Below, in pieces: positions 1 to 7,269 of a stretch of 16,340 nt of DNA. The stretch spans positions 1 to 16,340 of the forward strand of contig JAUWLK010000030.1 of assembly GCA_030613745.1 (NCBI GenBank), given 5' to 3'. The notes under the pieces were generated by a model. That model saw only the letters and a program-made list of their open reading frames with translations, had not been told where the DNA came from and did not search any database. Positions within the stretch are counted from its first letter, which is position 1; each line of letters begins with the position of its first letter. The position numbers and the translations under genes are program-made. This DNA comes from Flavobacteriaceae bacterium. GTDB lineage: Bacteria > Bacteroidota > Bacteroidia > Flavobacteriales > Flavobacteriaceae.

Positions 1-1
1 A

Positions 2-79
2 TTAAGCCATAAAAAGTCTAAACTGTATCAGATTAATAAGAGGATTATGAAATTCAAAATAATTAAAATACATGTGTAA
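2..79 (+). CDS. C-terminal tail of an unidentified gene (partial, cut by window start)
   Basis: One frame is open from the window edge to a TAA at 77-79 and encodes 25 residues that are rich in Lys and Ile and end in IHV. The other two plus-strand frames contain stops within the first 12 bases. The stop lies 16 bases before the next start, a spacing typical of operon neighbours, so this could be the end of an upstream cotranscribed gene. The piece is too short to identify, and an open frame of this length can arise by chance in AT-rich DNA. Confidence 0.3.
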   Translation, partial: LSHKKSKLYQINKRIMKFKIIKIHV

Positions 80-95
80 AAATTAATATTGAAAA

Positions 96-287
96 ATGAA
101 AAAAAACAAATTACTTTTAGTTATTGGACAGTTTTCTTTTGTGGTTGGATTTTTAGGCTCAATTATTAATTATTTCTATTTTAAAAACAATCCAATTATT
201 GCATTTATTTCAGGTTTATTAATTGGTTTATCTTTATTTTTGAACTTAATATATTTGAAAAATCGTAATAAAACAAAAAATAAATGA
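96..287 (+). CDS. Small two-helix membrane protein
   Basis: This 63-residue protein has two hydrophobic segments, about residues 6-27 and 33-54. A short polar turn containing FKNNP separates them, and both ends are Lys/Asn-rich, so both termini are probably cytoplasmic. No family is recognised. The TGA stop overlaps the ATG of the creatininase-family gene in an ATGA arrangement at 284-287, which predicts translational coupling and supports this being a real gene. A role as a small membrane partner of the downstream enzymes is possible but is only inferred from the coupling. Confidence 0.6.
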   Translation: MKKNKLLLVIGQFSFVVGFLGSIINYFYFKNNPIIAFISGLLIGLSLFLNLIYLKNRNKTKNK

Positions 288-1045
288 GACCTTATATTTT
301 AGCAGAAACAAATTGGAAAGCACTTAAAAATTCCAAATTTGAATTGGCTGTTCTTCCTTGGGGAGCAACAGAAGCCCATAATTACCATTTACCTTATGCA
401 ACCGATAATTATGAAGCAGATTTTATTGCTGCTGATTCTGCAAAAATAGCGTGGAGTAAAGGAGCCAAGGTAATTGTTTTACCAACTATTCCATTTGGTG
501 TAAATACAGGGCAAACAGATATTTTATTGGATATAAACCTTAACCCAAGTACTCAATTTGCTATTTTATCGGATATTATTGAAGTTTTAAACAGACAAGG
601 AATATATAAGTTATTGATCTTCAACAGTCACGGTGGTAATGATTTTAAAGCAATGTTAAGAGAATTAGGCGTAAAATATCCAAAAATGTTTCTTGCAACT
701 ACCAATTGGTTCCAGTCAATGGATAGAAAAAAATATTTTGATGATCCTGGTGATCATGCAGATGAAATGGAAACAAGTTTAATGCTTTATCTCAAACCTG
801 ACTTAGTCTTACCAAAAGAAAAATGGGGAAAAGGAAAAGAGAAAAAACATAAAATCAAAGCTTTTTCAGAAGGTTGGGTTTGGGCTGAACGAAAATGGTC
901 GCAAATAAGTGAAGATACAGGTATAGGAAACCCTACATTGGCGACAAAAGAAAAAGGCGAAAGATTCTTTAAAGCGCTTAGCGAGAAAATGGCTAGTTTG
1001 TATATAGAAATATGTAACGCTGATATTGAAAATTTATACAAATAA
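284..1045 (+). CDS. Creatininase-family metal-dependent amidohydrolase
   Basis: The 253-residue protein has the creatininase-fold signatures in order. LPWGATEAHNYHLPYATD at residues 24-41 supplies the usual Glu30, His32 and Asp41 metal ligands. NSHGGN at 114-119 corresponds to the canonical N-G-H-G-G-N. HADEMETS at 158-165 corresponds to H-A-G-E-x-E-T-S and includes Glu161. The length is typical of the family. Members hydrolyse cyclic amides or peptides (creatininase, the mycofactocin-type peptidase MftE, formamidopyrimidine deformylase), so the substrate cannot be read from the motifs. The usual Gly after E-x-H is Asn here. The protein lacks a signal peptide and is probably cytoplasmic. The start overlaps the stop of the upstream membrane protein, and the ATP-grasp gene follows after 19 bases, so the three are likely cotranscribed. 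Confidence 0.85.
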   Translation: MRPYILAETNWKALKNSKFELAVLPWGATEAHNYHLPYATDNYEADFIAADSAKIAWSKGAKVIVLPTIPFGVNTGQTDILLDINLNPSTQFAILSDIIEVLNRQGIYKLLIFNSHGGNDFKAMLRELGVKYPKMFLATTNWFQSMDRKKYFDDPGDHADEMETSLMLYLKPDLVLPKEKWGKGKEKKHKIKAFSEGWVWAERKWSQISEDTGIGNPTLATKEKGERFFKALSEKMASLYIEICNADIENLYK

Positions 1046-1064
1046 CTTTAACGAAAATTAATAA

Positions 1065-2237
1065 ATGATTTTAATTGACAAACCTTATGTTTCTGATTTT
1101 TTAATCAAAACCATAAAGGAAAACAAATTTCAAATTGTATCTACACCTGAAGCAAAAAGTCTAATTTCTGATAAATCTTTAAATTGGATATCCCCAAAAG
1201 AAGCAAAAACTATATTTGCAAAAGACCCAACTACTCCAATATATTCCAATTCCGAAAATGCAATAAATTGGGTAAATAAAAATTTTAGTGCATCTAAACT
1301 ACCAACTCAGATTCAATCATTTAAAAACAAAATAAAGTTTAGAGAATTGGTAAAAGATATTTTTCCAAATTACTTTTTTAAAGGAATTGAATATAAAGAA
1401 TTAGAAAACATTTCTCTTGAAAATTTAGAATTTCCTTTTATAATCAAACCTGCGATAGGTTTTTTTAGCGTTGGTGTTCATAAAATTGATAAGCCTGATG
1501 AATGGCCTCATGTTTTAGAAAAAATTAAACTTGAAATAGCAGATATTGAAGGATTATACCCAAATGAAGTAATCGATACAACTCATTTTATTATTGAAGA
1601 ATATATTGAAGGTGAAGAATTTGCTATTGATTGCTACTTCAATAAAAAAGGAGAAGCAGTTGTACTAAATATTTTACATCATATTTTCTCATCAGGAAAA
1701 GATGTTAGTGATCGTGTTTACACCACATCAAAAGAAATTATTGAAAAACATATCTTCAAAGCTGAAGACTTTTTAAATAAAATTGGTGCTAAAACAGATT
1801 TGAAAAATTTCCCAATTCATGTAGAAGTCAGAATTGATAAAAACGGGAAAATAAATCCGATAGAAGTAAACCCGTTACGATTTGGTGGTTGGTGTACCAC
1901 AGGTGATTTATCTTGGTATGCTTATGGAATCAACTCCTATGAATATTTTTTATACCAAAAGAAACCTGATTGGGAAGAAATTTTAAAAACTAAAAAAGAT
2001 AAAAAATACAACATTATTGTATTGGATAATAATTCCGGATTTAAAGAAAGTGAAATAGAATATTTTGATTATGAAAAATTATTAAAAGATTTTGAAAATC
2101 CATTAATTCTAAGAAAAGTAGATTTTAATAAATACCCTGTTTTCGGATTTTTATTTACTGAGACAAGTTTTGAAAACGAGAAAGAAATAAATCAAATATT
2201 AACTTCTAATTTAAAAAAATATATTAAACTTTATTAA
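1065..2237 (+). CDS. ATP-grasp domain protein (carboxylate-amine ligase type)
   Basis: This 390-residue protein has an ATP-grasp core. FPFIIKPAIG around residues 123-132 contains the nucleotide-binding Lys128. FIIEEYIEGEEFAID at 175-189 carries the hinge acidic residues that contact adenine and ribose. HVEVRIDKNGKINPIEVNP at 252-270 supplies the Mg ligands Glu254, Glu267 and Asn269. The N-terminal ~100 residues look like a pre-ATP-grasp domain. The last ~90 residues form an accessory domain I do not recognise. ATP-grasp enzymes activate a carboxylate as an acyl-phosphate and join it to an amine or thiol, and the substrate here is unknown. It lies 19 bases after the creatininase-family gene. 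A ligase beside an amidohydrolase suggests that the two make and cleave, or sequentially process, an amide compound. That functional link is inference. Confidence 0.8.
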   Translation: MILIDKPYVSDFLIKTIKENKFQIVSTPEAKSLISDKSLNWISPKEAKTIFAKDPTTPIYSNSENAINWVNKNFSASKLPTQIQSFKNKIKFRELVKDIFPNYFFKGIEYKELENISLENLEFPFIIKPAIGFFSVGVHKIDKPDEWPHVLEKIKLEIADIEGLYPNEVIDTTHFIIEEYIEGEEFAIDCYFNKKGEAVVLNILHHIFSSGKDVSDRVYTTSKEIIEKHIFKAEDFLNKIGAKTDLKNFPIHVEVRIDKNGKINPIEVNPLRFGGWCTTGDLSWYAYGINSYEYFLYQKKPDWEEILKTKKDKKYNIIVLDNNSGFKESEIEYFDYEKLLKDFENPLILRKVDFNKYPVFGFLFTETSFENEKEINQILTSNLKKYIKLY

Positions 2238-2301
2238 TGAAGTTAAAAAATACTTGTTAACCTTTTATCTATCTTATCATTAATCCCTCAAACTCATAGT
2301 A

Positions 2302-2309
2302 TAAGTTTG
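2302..2309 (+). promoter_or_regulatory. Bacteroidota -7 promoter element for the lipoprotein gene
   Basis: TAAGTTTG matches the Bacteroidota primary-sigma -7 consensus TAnnTTTG. It lies 53 bases before the lipoprotein ATG, within the gap after the ATP-grasp gene. No well-spaced -33 TTG is apparent: the nearest, at 2254-2256, is about 45 bases away. A single 8-base match in AT-rich DNA is modest evidence. Confidence 0.4.
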
Positions 2310-2362
2310 CCTATATAATTATAATAATTTAAATTTATCAAATAATTAAAAAATCAAACAAA

Positions 2363-2842
2363 ATGAAAATTATTCTTAAAACATTTTTAATAGCCACAAC
2401 CACAATATTTATGATTTCATGTGGATCAAAAACAGAAAGCAAAGATGAGCATTCTAAATCAGAAGAAGTAAAAAAACTCGAAGAAGTAAAAGATGATACT
2501 CATGAAAGTGAAGGAATCCTTAGTCTTAATAACGGAAGCTTATGGTCTGCTAATGTCGAAACCACAACTGGAATAAACAATATGATAAATTTGATGAGTT
2601 CATTTTCAAAAAATGAATCAATTGATGATTATGCCAAACTAAAAGACAATCTTGAAGCTGAATTTAATATGATATTAAAAGAGTGCACTATGAAAGGAGA
2701 ATCACATAATCAATTACACAACTTCTTAGTACCTATGAAAGAAATGTTCGAAGGTATTGGCTCTTCTGATCTTGAAATATGTAAGACTAATTTTGATACA
2801 TTAAATAAACATTTAACAGAATATACAAATTACTTTAAATAA
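2363..2842 (+). CDS. Helical lipoprotein of unknown function
   Basis: The 159-residue precursor starts with a basic, hydrophobic signal and a lipobox FMISC, so Cys20 is predicted to be lipidated. Residues 21-50 form a Lys/Glu/Asp-rich linker with several His. The rest looks all-helical, beginning LNNGSLW at 55-61. It contains a motif CTMKGESHNQLHNFL at 108-122 with Cys108, Met110, His115 and His119, plus Met125 and Cys140. From memory, the pattern LNNG-x-x-W followed by C-T-M-x-G-x-S-H-x-x-L-H recurs in small Bacteroidota proteins, but I cannot name the family. The Cys/Met/His cluster could bind copper or another metal, which is inference only. It has its own candidate promoter and lies 39 bases before mscL. 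Confidence 0.75.
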   Translation: MKIILKTFLIATTTIFMISCGSKTESKDEHSKSEEVKKLEEVKDDTHESEGILSLNNGSLWSANVETTTGINNMINLMSSFSKNESIDDYAKLKDNLEAEFNMILKECTMKGESHNQLHNFLVPMKEMFEGIGSSDLEICKTNFDTLNKHLTEYTNYFK

Positions 2843-2881
2843 TGAGTATATTTTATTTTTTTAATTAAAACCTAAATTATT

Positions 2882-3286
2882 ATGTTAAAAGAATTTAAAA
2901 ATTTTATTTTAACCGGTAACGTAATTGATTTTGCAGTTGCAGTTATTTTAGCGGGAGCGGTTGGCCTTGTTGTAAATGGTTTCGTAAATGATATTATAAT
3001 GCCAGTTGTCGGTCATTTTGCTGGCGGAGTAGATTTTGCCAATTTGAAATATATATTGTCTGCGGCAGTAGGCACAGCAGGTCAAGAAGGATTTGTTGCA
3101 GAAAATGCAATTCGTTATGGCGCATGGGTCAACACTATTATTAATTTAATAATTGTTGGTTTTGTAATGTTTATAATTGTAAAAGCTTACAATAAAACTA
3201 AAGCTCCAGTTGAAGGAGCTGCACCAGCAAAACCTACTAATGAAGAAGTATTATTAGGTGAGATTCGTGATCTTTTAAAAAAATAA
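2882..3286 (+). CDS. mscL: Large-conductance mechanosensitive channel MscL
   Basis: The 134-residue protein is full length for MscL, an inner-membrane channel that opens under high membrane tension to release solutes during osmotic downshock. The N-terminal amphipathic helix and TM1 show the family pattern FKNFILTGNVIDFAVAVI at residues 5-22 and VNDIIMPVVG at 35-44. A short periplasmic loop beginning GGVDF follows, then TM2 at about 80-103. The C-terminus has an Ala/Pro linker and the cytoplasmic helix EEVLLGEIRDLLKK, matching the pentameric bundle of the family. It follows the lipoprotein gene by 39 bases and is closed by a strong hairpin at 3310-3347. Confidence 0.95.
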   Translation: MLKEFKNFILTGNVIDFAVAVILAGAVGLVVNGFVNDIIMPVVGHFAGGVDFANLKYILSAAVGTAGQEGFVAENAIRYGAWVNTIINLIIVGFVMFIIVKAYNKTKAPVEGAAPAKPTNEEVLLGEIRDLLKK

Positions 3287-3309
3287 TACCATTTTCCAAT
3301 AAAAATTAC

Positions 3310-3347
3310 ATAATGCATTGCCACTATAAATTGTAGCAATGCATTAT
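3310..3347 (+). terminator. Hairpin terminator after mscL
   Basis: This is a perfect 12-bp inverted repeat: ATAATGCATTGC at 3310-3321 pairs with GCAATGCATTAT at 3336-3347 across a 14-base loop. It is followed by ATTTTAAG. It begins 23 bases after the mscL stop. The U-tract is short, so termination strength is uncertain. Confidence 0.65.
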
Positions 3348-3389
3348 ATTTTAAGTAATAAATACTACATTTCATATTGTAATATTGCG

Positions 3390-3397
3390 TAAATTTG
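3390..3397 (+). promoter_or_regulatory. Bacteroidota -7 element directly before the 108-residue exported protein gene
   Basis: TAAATTTG matches TAnnTTTG exactly and ends 9 bases before the ATG at 3407. If used, transcription would start within a few bases of the start codon, giving a leaderless or nearly leaderless mRNA. A TTG at 3377-3379 is too close to serve as a normal -33 element. This is the likely promoter of the receptor and flavoprotein operon. Confidence 0.5.
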
Positions 3398-3406
3398 CAA
3401 TGATTT

Positions 3407-3733
3407 ATGCAAAAAAAATCTCTTCATATAAAATTTTCATTTTTGCTGCTGGCTATTATACTAGCGCCTGTTTTTATACAGTTTATCCATTCTTTTGAAA
3501 ATCATACGTATCATGAAACATTTTCAGATGGTTTAGATCATATACAAAATGCAGAAAATGATTGTGCTGTTTTTCACAATAAAATCAATCATAATGTAAT
3601 TGATTTAAACTTTAATTCTGAACTTAAAACCTTTCTGTTTTTTAATGATAATATTCAAATTATTATTTGTGAAACTCAACAAAACTATATTGAACTTAAC
3701 TCTTCCAGAGCACCTCCAATTTCATTTGTTTAA
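3407..3733 (+). CDS. Small exported or membrane-anchored His/Cys-containing protein
   Basis: This 108-residue protein starts MQKK and has one hydrophobic segment at about residues 9-27, either an uncleaved anchor or a signal peptide. The extracytoplasmic part has spaced histidines (His28, 33, 36, 45, 57, 62) around Cys53, with a second cysteine at Cys88, and ends in SRAPPISFV. Small His/Cys proteins with a C-terminal R-A-P-P often precede TonB receptors in Bacteroidota in my recollection. That, and the 108-base gap to the receptor, suggest a role in periplasmic metal handling. I do not recognise a named family. Confidence 0.65.
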   Translation: MQKKSLHIKFSFLLLAIILAPVFIQFIHSFENHTYHETFSDGLDHIQNAENDCAVFHNKINHNVIDLNFNSELKTFLFFNDNIQIIICETQQNYIELNSSRAPPISFV

Positions 3734-3788
3734 AAATTTTTAAAAGTGTTTGGACTTATAAAAAGTACCATCATTTATTTAAATTGTT

Positions 3789-3809
3789 TGCTAATTATTT
3801 TTATTAGCA
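3789..3809. repeat. 7-bp inverted repeat upstream of the TonB receptor
   Basis: TGCTAAT at 3789-3795 and ATTAGCA at 3803-3809 form a perfect inverted repeat with a 7-base T-rich spacer, 33 bases before the receptor ATG. It could be an operator for a dimeric regulator or a weak hairpin. A repeat this short can occur by chance in AT-rich DNA. Confidence 0.3.
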
Positions 3810-3841
3810 CTTAATAATCAACAAAACAATATGAAATCAAA

Positions 3842-6040
3842 ATGAAAAAAATATATATCATATTATTTTTTACCAGTTTTTTATTCATCGGATATACCCA
3901 AAACACGTTTTCAGGAAAAATTATTGACGAACAAGGGCAAATAATATTTGGAGCAGATATTTATTCCGAAAACCTTGAAATTGGAACAACATCAGATGAA
4001 AATGGTGATTTTATTATTAAAAATATTCCCAACGGAAAACATTTATTTATTTTTTCTTTTATGGGCTTTGAAATGAAACAAAAACACCTCACCTTTTTTA
4101 ATGAAAATAAAACTGTAATCACAACACTTCATGAAACAGTTTTTCATATAGATGAAGTAATTGTTTCAACACCTTTTAACAAACTCCAAAGTCAAAACGT
4201 GATGAAAGTTGAACATAAAAGTGTGAAATCTCTTGAAAAAAAAGGAGGAACAACCTTGGTTGAAAGTATTAGCTCTATTGCTGGAGTGTCAAATATGTCA
4301 ACAGGAACTGGAATAGGTAAACCGGTAATTAGGGGATTAAGTGGTAACCGTGTTTTGACTTATACACAAGGAGTAAAACTGGAAAACTATCAAAATGGTG
4401 AAAAACACGGATTGGGAGTAAATGAATCAGGTATTGAAAGTATTGAAGTTATCAAAGGTCCTGCATCACTTCTATATGGTTCTGATGCATTAGGTGGTGT
4501 ACTTTACCTTATTCCTGAAAAATATGCCATTAAAAATTCAACTCATGGAGACATCAGTAGTAAATATTTCTCTAATACATTAGGAATTAACACTAGTGTA
4601 GGAATAAAAACATCAGGGGAAAATTGGAGATTCTTAGTAAGAGGAGCTTATGATACGCATTCCGATTATAAAACCGGAAATAATAAAAGAGTCACAAATT
4701 CACGTTATCATGAAACCGATTTTAAATCTGGTATAGCTTACGTTAATAATTCTTTTAAATCAGATTTTAGATATAATTATAACCAATCAAGCATAGGAAT
4801 TCCTAAAAAAATTGGTAAGCAAGAAACTACAAAAGAAATGATGGGATTGTATCAAGATCTTAATTACCACATTGTTAGTTTGAAAAATGATTTTACTCTA
4901 AATTCTTCCTCAATAAAAACCAATTTAGGATATACACATAACAGTCGAAATTTAATATTAGATGATAAAAAAACAGTTGACATGCTACTTAGCACATTTA
5001 ATTATGATGTAAAATGGTATTTACCTCTGTTCGGAAAAATTGAAACCGTAGTTGGTGCTCAAGGAATGGTTCAATCAAATACAAACTATGGGTCAGAAGT
5101 TTTTTTACCTGATGCACATATCAATGACTTGGGCATATTTGGAAATTTAAATTACGAATGGAATTCAAGTGTGCTTCAAGCAGGAATTCGTTTTGACACA
5201 AGAAAAATTGATACTGAAGAACATGGTATTTTTGGGAATGATCATTATATAGAAGCAATTGATAAATCACTAAATAGCTTTTCTGGGTCTTTGGGTTATA
5301 AGACAAATATCACACATGGTTTAATTGCTCGTTTAAATTTAGCCTCTGGTTATAGAGCTCCAAATCTGGCTGAATTATCTTCTAATGGTATCCATGAAGG
5401 AAGGTGGGAAATAGGAAATTCAAATCTTGAAAATGAACAAAATCTACAATTGGATTTATCTCTTGAATTTAAAAGTAAACACTTTGAATTTTTTATCAAT
5501 TCATTTTATAACAATATTTACCATTATATTTATATAGCCCCAACAGGTGAAGAATTTAATGATTTTGATGTTTATACCTACATTCAAAACAATGCTTATT
5601 TATATGGTGGTGAGATGGGATTACATTTGCATCCACATCCTTTAGATTGGTTGCATTTTGAAAGTACTTATGAAATGGTAATAGGTAAACAAAAAGAAGA
5701 TGGTTATCTTCCTAGAATTCCAGCAAATAAATTTGACAATACTTTTCGAGCTGAATTCGATATCAATAATTGGTTAGATTTTGGTTACTTTTTTGTGAAT
5801 TTAGAGAGTACCTTTAAACAAAATAAAGTAAGTGATTTTGAAGACACTTCCAATAATTATAATTTATTAAATCTTGGATTGGGAGGAAATCTAACATATA
5901 AAAAGTTTAAAACAAATATCAACTTTACAATTAAAAATATTTTAAACAAAGAATACATTTCACATTTATCTGTCCTTAATGAAGAAGGAATCCCAAACCC
6001 GGGAATCAATTTTGTTTTTGGAATAAAATTTAATTATTAA
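3842..6040 (+). CDS. TonB-dependent outer-membrane receptor
   Basis: The 732-residue protein has a signal peptide (residues 1 to about 19). A carboxypeptidase-regulatory-like domain follows at about 23-100, typical of Bacteroidota receptors, then a plug domain at about 118-225. Plug landmarks are PVIRGLSGNRVL at 161-172 and IEVIKGPASLLYGSDALGGV at 201-220. The remainder is a beta-barrel ending in GIKFNY with a terminal aromatic residue, as expected for BAM-assisted insertion. It would import a ligand across the outer membrane using TonB-ExbBD energy. The plug stretch NGEKHGLGV and a barrel segment HLHPHPLDWLH at 595-605 are His-rich, which favours a metal or metal-chelate substrate, but specificity cannot be read here. 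The flavoprotein gene follows after 4 bases, so cotranscription is very likely. A 4-codon frame (3831-3845) ends in an ATGA overlap with this start. Confidence 0.92.
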   Translation: MKKIYIILFFTSFLFIGYTQNTFSGKIIDEQGQIIFGADIYSENLEIGTTSDENGDFIIKNIPNGKHLFIFSFMGFEMKQKHLTFFNENKTVITTLHETVFHIDEVIVSTPFNKLQSQNVMKVEHKSVKSLEKKGGTTLVESISSIAGVSNMSTGTGIGKPVIRGLSGNRVLTYTQGVKLENYQNGEKHGLGVNESGIESIEVIKGPASLLYGSDALGGVLYLIPEKYAIKNSTHGDISSKYFSNTLGINTSVGIKTSGENWRFLVRGAYDTHSDYKTGNNKRVTNSRYHETDFKSGIAYVNNSFKSDFRYNYNQSSIGIPKKIGKQETTKEMMGLYQDLNYHIVSLKNDFTLNSSSIKTNLGYTHNSRNLILDDKKTVDMLLSTFNYDVKWYLPLFGKIETVVGAQGMVQSNTNYGSEVFLPDAHINDLGIFGNLNYEWNSSVLQAGIRFDTRKIDTEEHGIFGNDHYIEAIDKSLNSFSGSLGYKTNITHGLIARLNLASGYRAPNLAELSSNGIHEGRWEIGNSNLENEQNLQLDLSLEFKSKHFEFFINSFYNNIYHYIYIAPTGEEFNDFDVYTYIQNNAYLYGGEMGLHLHPHPLDWLHFESTYEMVIGKQKEDGYLPRIPANKFDNTFRAEFDINNWLDFGYFFVNLESTFKQNKVSDFEDTSNNYNLLNLGLGGNLTYKKFKTNINFTIKNILNKEYISHLSVLNEEGIPNPGINFVFGIKFNY

Positions 6041-6044
6041 AACT

Positions 6045-7238
6045 ATGGGTAAAAAAGTACTAATACTTGGAGGCGGTTTTGCTGGTGTTGAAGCAGCAAT
6101 TTATTTAAGAAGAGAAAAATTTGATGTTACTTTGATCAGTAACCGAGATTATTTATATGTTTATCCAACCTCTATTTGGATACCTGTAAAAAAAATCAAG
6201 TTTGATGATGTTTGTATCCCTATGAATTCCCTAGCAAAAGCACACAAATTCATTTGGATAAAAGATGAAATTATTGAAATAAAAGCAAAGGAAGGTAAGG
6301 TAATTTGTAAAAATGAAGAATTCTCAGGTTATGATCACATCATCATTGCTCTGGGAGCTGGAAAACGTAAGTACAAGGGACGAGAAAATTTCTTATCTAT
6401 TTGTGGGGCACCTTCAGAAGCCATACAACTTAGAGATAAATTAGATGAACTTATTGAAAAAGGAGGAGGTACCATTGCCATGGGATTTGGAGGAAATCCA
6501 CTGGATAAAAGCGCCGTAAGAGGTGGACCCGCATTTGAGCTCTTGTTCAATGTAAACAATTATTTAAAAAAACACCATAAACGCAATAAATTTAAATTGG
6601 TATTCTTTTCTCCTATACAAAACCCTGGAGCTAAAATGGGTAAAAAAGCCCCTGAGTTTATGGATGCTTACTACCATCGTTTAAAAATTGATAAACATAT
6701 AGGTAAACCAATCAAACAATTTGTAGCAGACGGAATTGAATTTACAGATGACACCAAGTTGCACAGCGATTATACCATGTATATTCCGGCGTTACAAGGT
6801 CATGATATTTTTTATAATGCTTCAGATCTGCCATTGACAGAGGCTGGTTTTATTAAAATAGATGATTATCAGGAAGTTCAGTTTAAAAAAGGTGAAAAAA
6901 TTAGTAAAACTCATATTTATGCGGTGGGAGATTCTTCTGCCTTAGAAGGGCCCGGATGGAAAGCAAAACAAGGTCATATTGCCGAAGTAATGGCAAGAAA
7001 TTTGGCTTTTAATATTGCTGAAAAAGAAAAAGGAAGTGACAAAAGAAAGGGTTACAAAGAGCATTTAAATATTCTTTGTGTAATGGATAGTGGGGATGGA
7101 GCTGCATTTATCTATCGAAATCATGATAAAGAAATAATTTTTCCTCTTCCGATTATTGGGCACTATATGAAAAAAGGCTGGGGCTGGTACTTTAAAAATT
7201 TCAAATTAAAGAAGATACCTAGAATTCCAGGCATGTAA
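6045..7238 (+). CDS. FAD-dependent oxidoreductase of the sulfide:quinone reductase (SQR) family
   Basis: The 397-residue protein opens with the dinucleotide-binding motif ILGGGFAGVEAA at residues 7-18. The second FAD motif, IYAVGDSSAL, is at 291-300, followed by KAKQGHIAEVMARN at 306-319. Compared from memory with Acidithiobacillus ferrooxidans SQR, SICGAPSEA aligns with the first catalytic Cys region (Cys120 here) and LNILCVMDSGDGAAF aligns with the last (Cys345). The central region G-A-S-C-F-G-P-A-Y-E reads SAVRGGPAFE, so Arg159 replaces the central cysteine. The C-terminus is basic and aromatic (KKGWGWYFKNFKLKK), resembling the amphipathic membrane-anchoring end of SQR enzymes. It probably transfers electrons to quinone at the inner membrane, but classical sulfide oxidation is doubtful. 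It sits 4 bases after the receptor and 31 before the NifX-like gene. Confidence 0.82.
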   Translation: MGKKVLILGGGFAGVEAAIYLRREKFDVTLISNRDYLYVYPTSIWIPVKKIKFDDVCIPMNSLAKAHKFIWIKDEIIEIKAKEGKVICKNEEFSGYDHIIIALGAGKRKYKGRENFLSICGAPSEAIQLRDKLDELIEKGGGTIAMGFGGNPLDKSAVRGGPAFELLFNVNNYLKKHHKRNKFKLVFFSPIQNPGAKMGKKAPEFMDAYYHRLKIDKHIGKPIKQFVADGIEFTDDTKLHSDYTMYIPALQGHDIFYNASDLPLTEAGFIKIDDYQEVQFKKGEKISKTHIYAVGDSSALEGPGWKAKQGHIAEVMARNLAFNIAEKEKGSDKRKGYKEHLNILCVMDSGDGAAFIYRNHDKEIIFPLPIIGHYMKKGWGWYFKNFKLKKIPRIPGM

Positions 7239-7269
7239 TTGTTAAAATTATAATTTAAATATAAATATT

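Noticed and set aside
787..1041. Minus-strand open frame opposite the creatininase-family gene
   Set aside because: It is a shadow of a motif-confirmed gene, with no recognisable protein features or promoter. The same applies to 3187-3375, 5121-5306, 6335-6559, 8078-8326 and 15075-15257.
284..1045. Naming the amidohydrolase as creatinine amidohydrolase
   Set aside because: The motifs are family-wide and do not set the substrate. No creatine or sarcosine genes are nearby.
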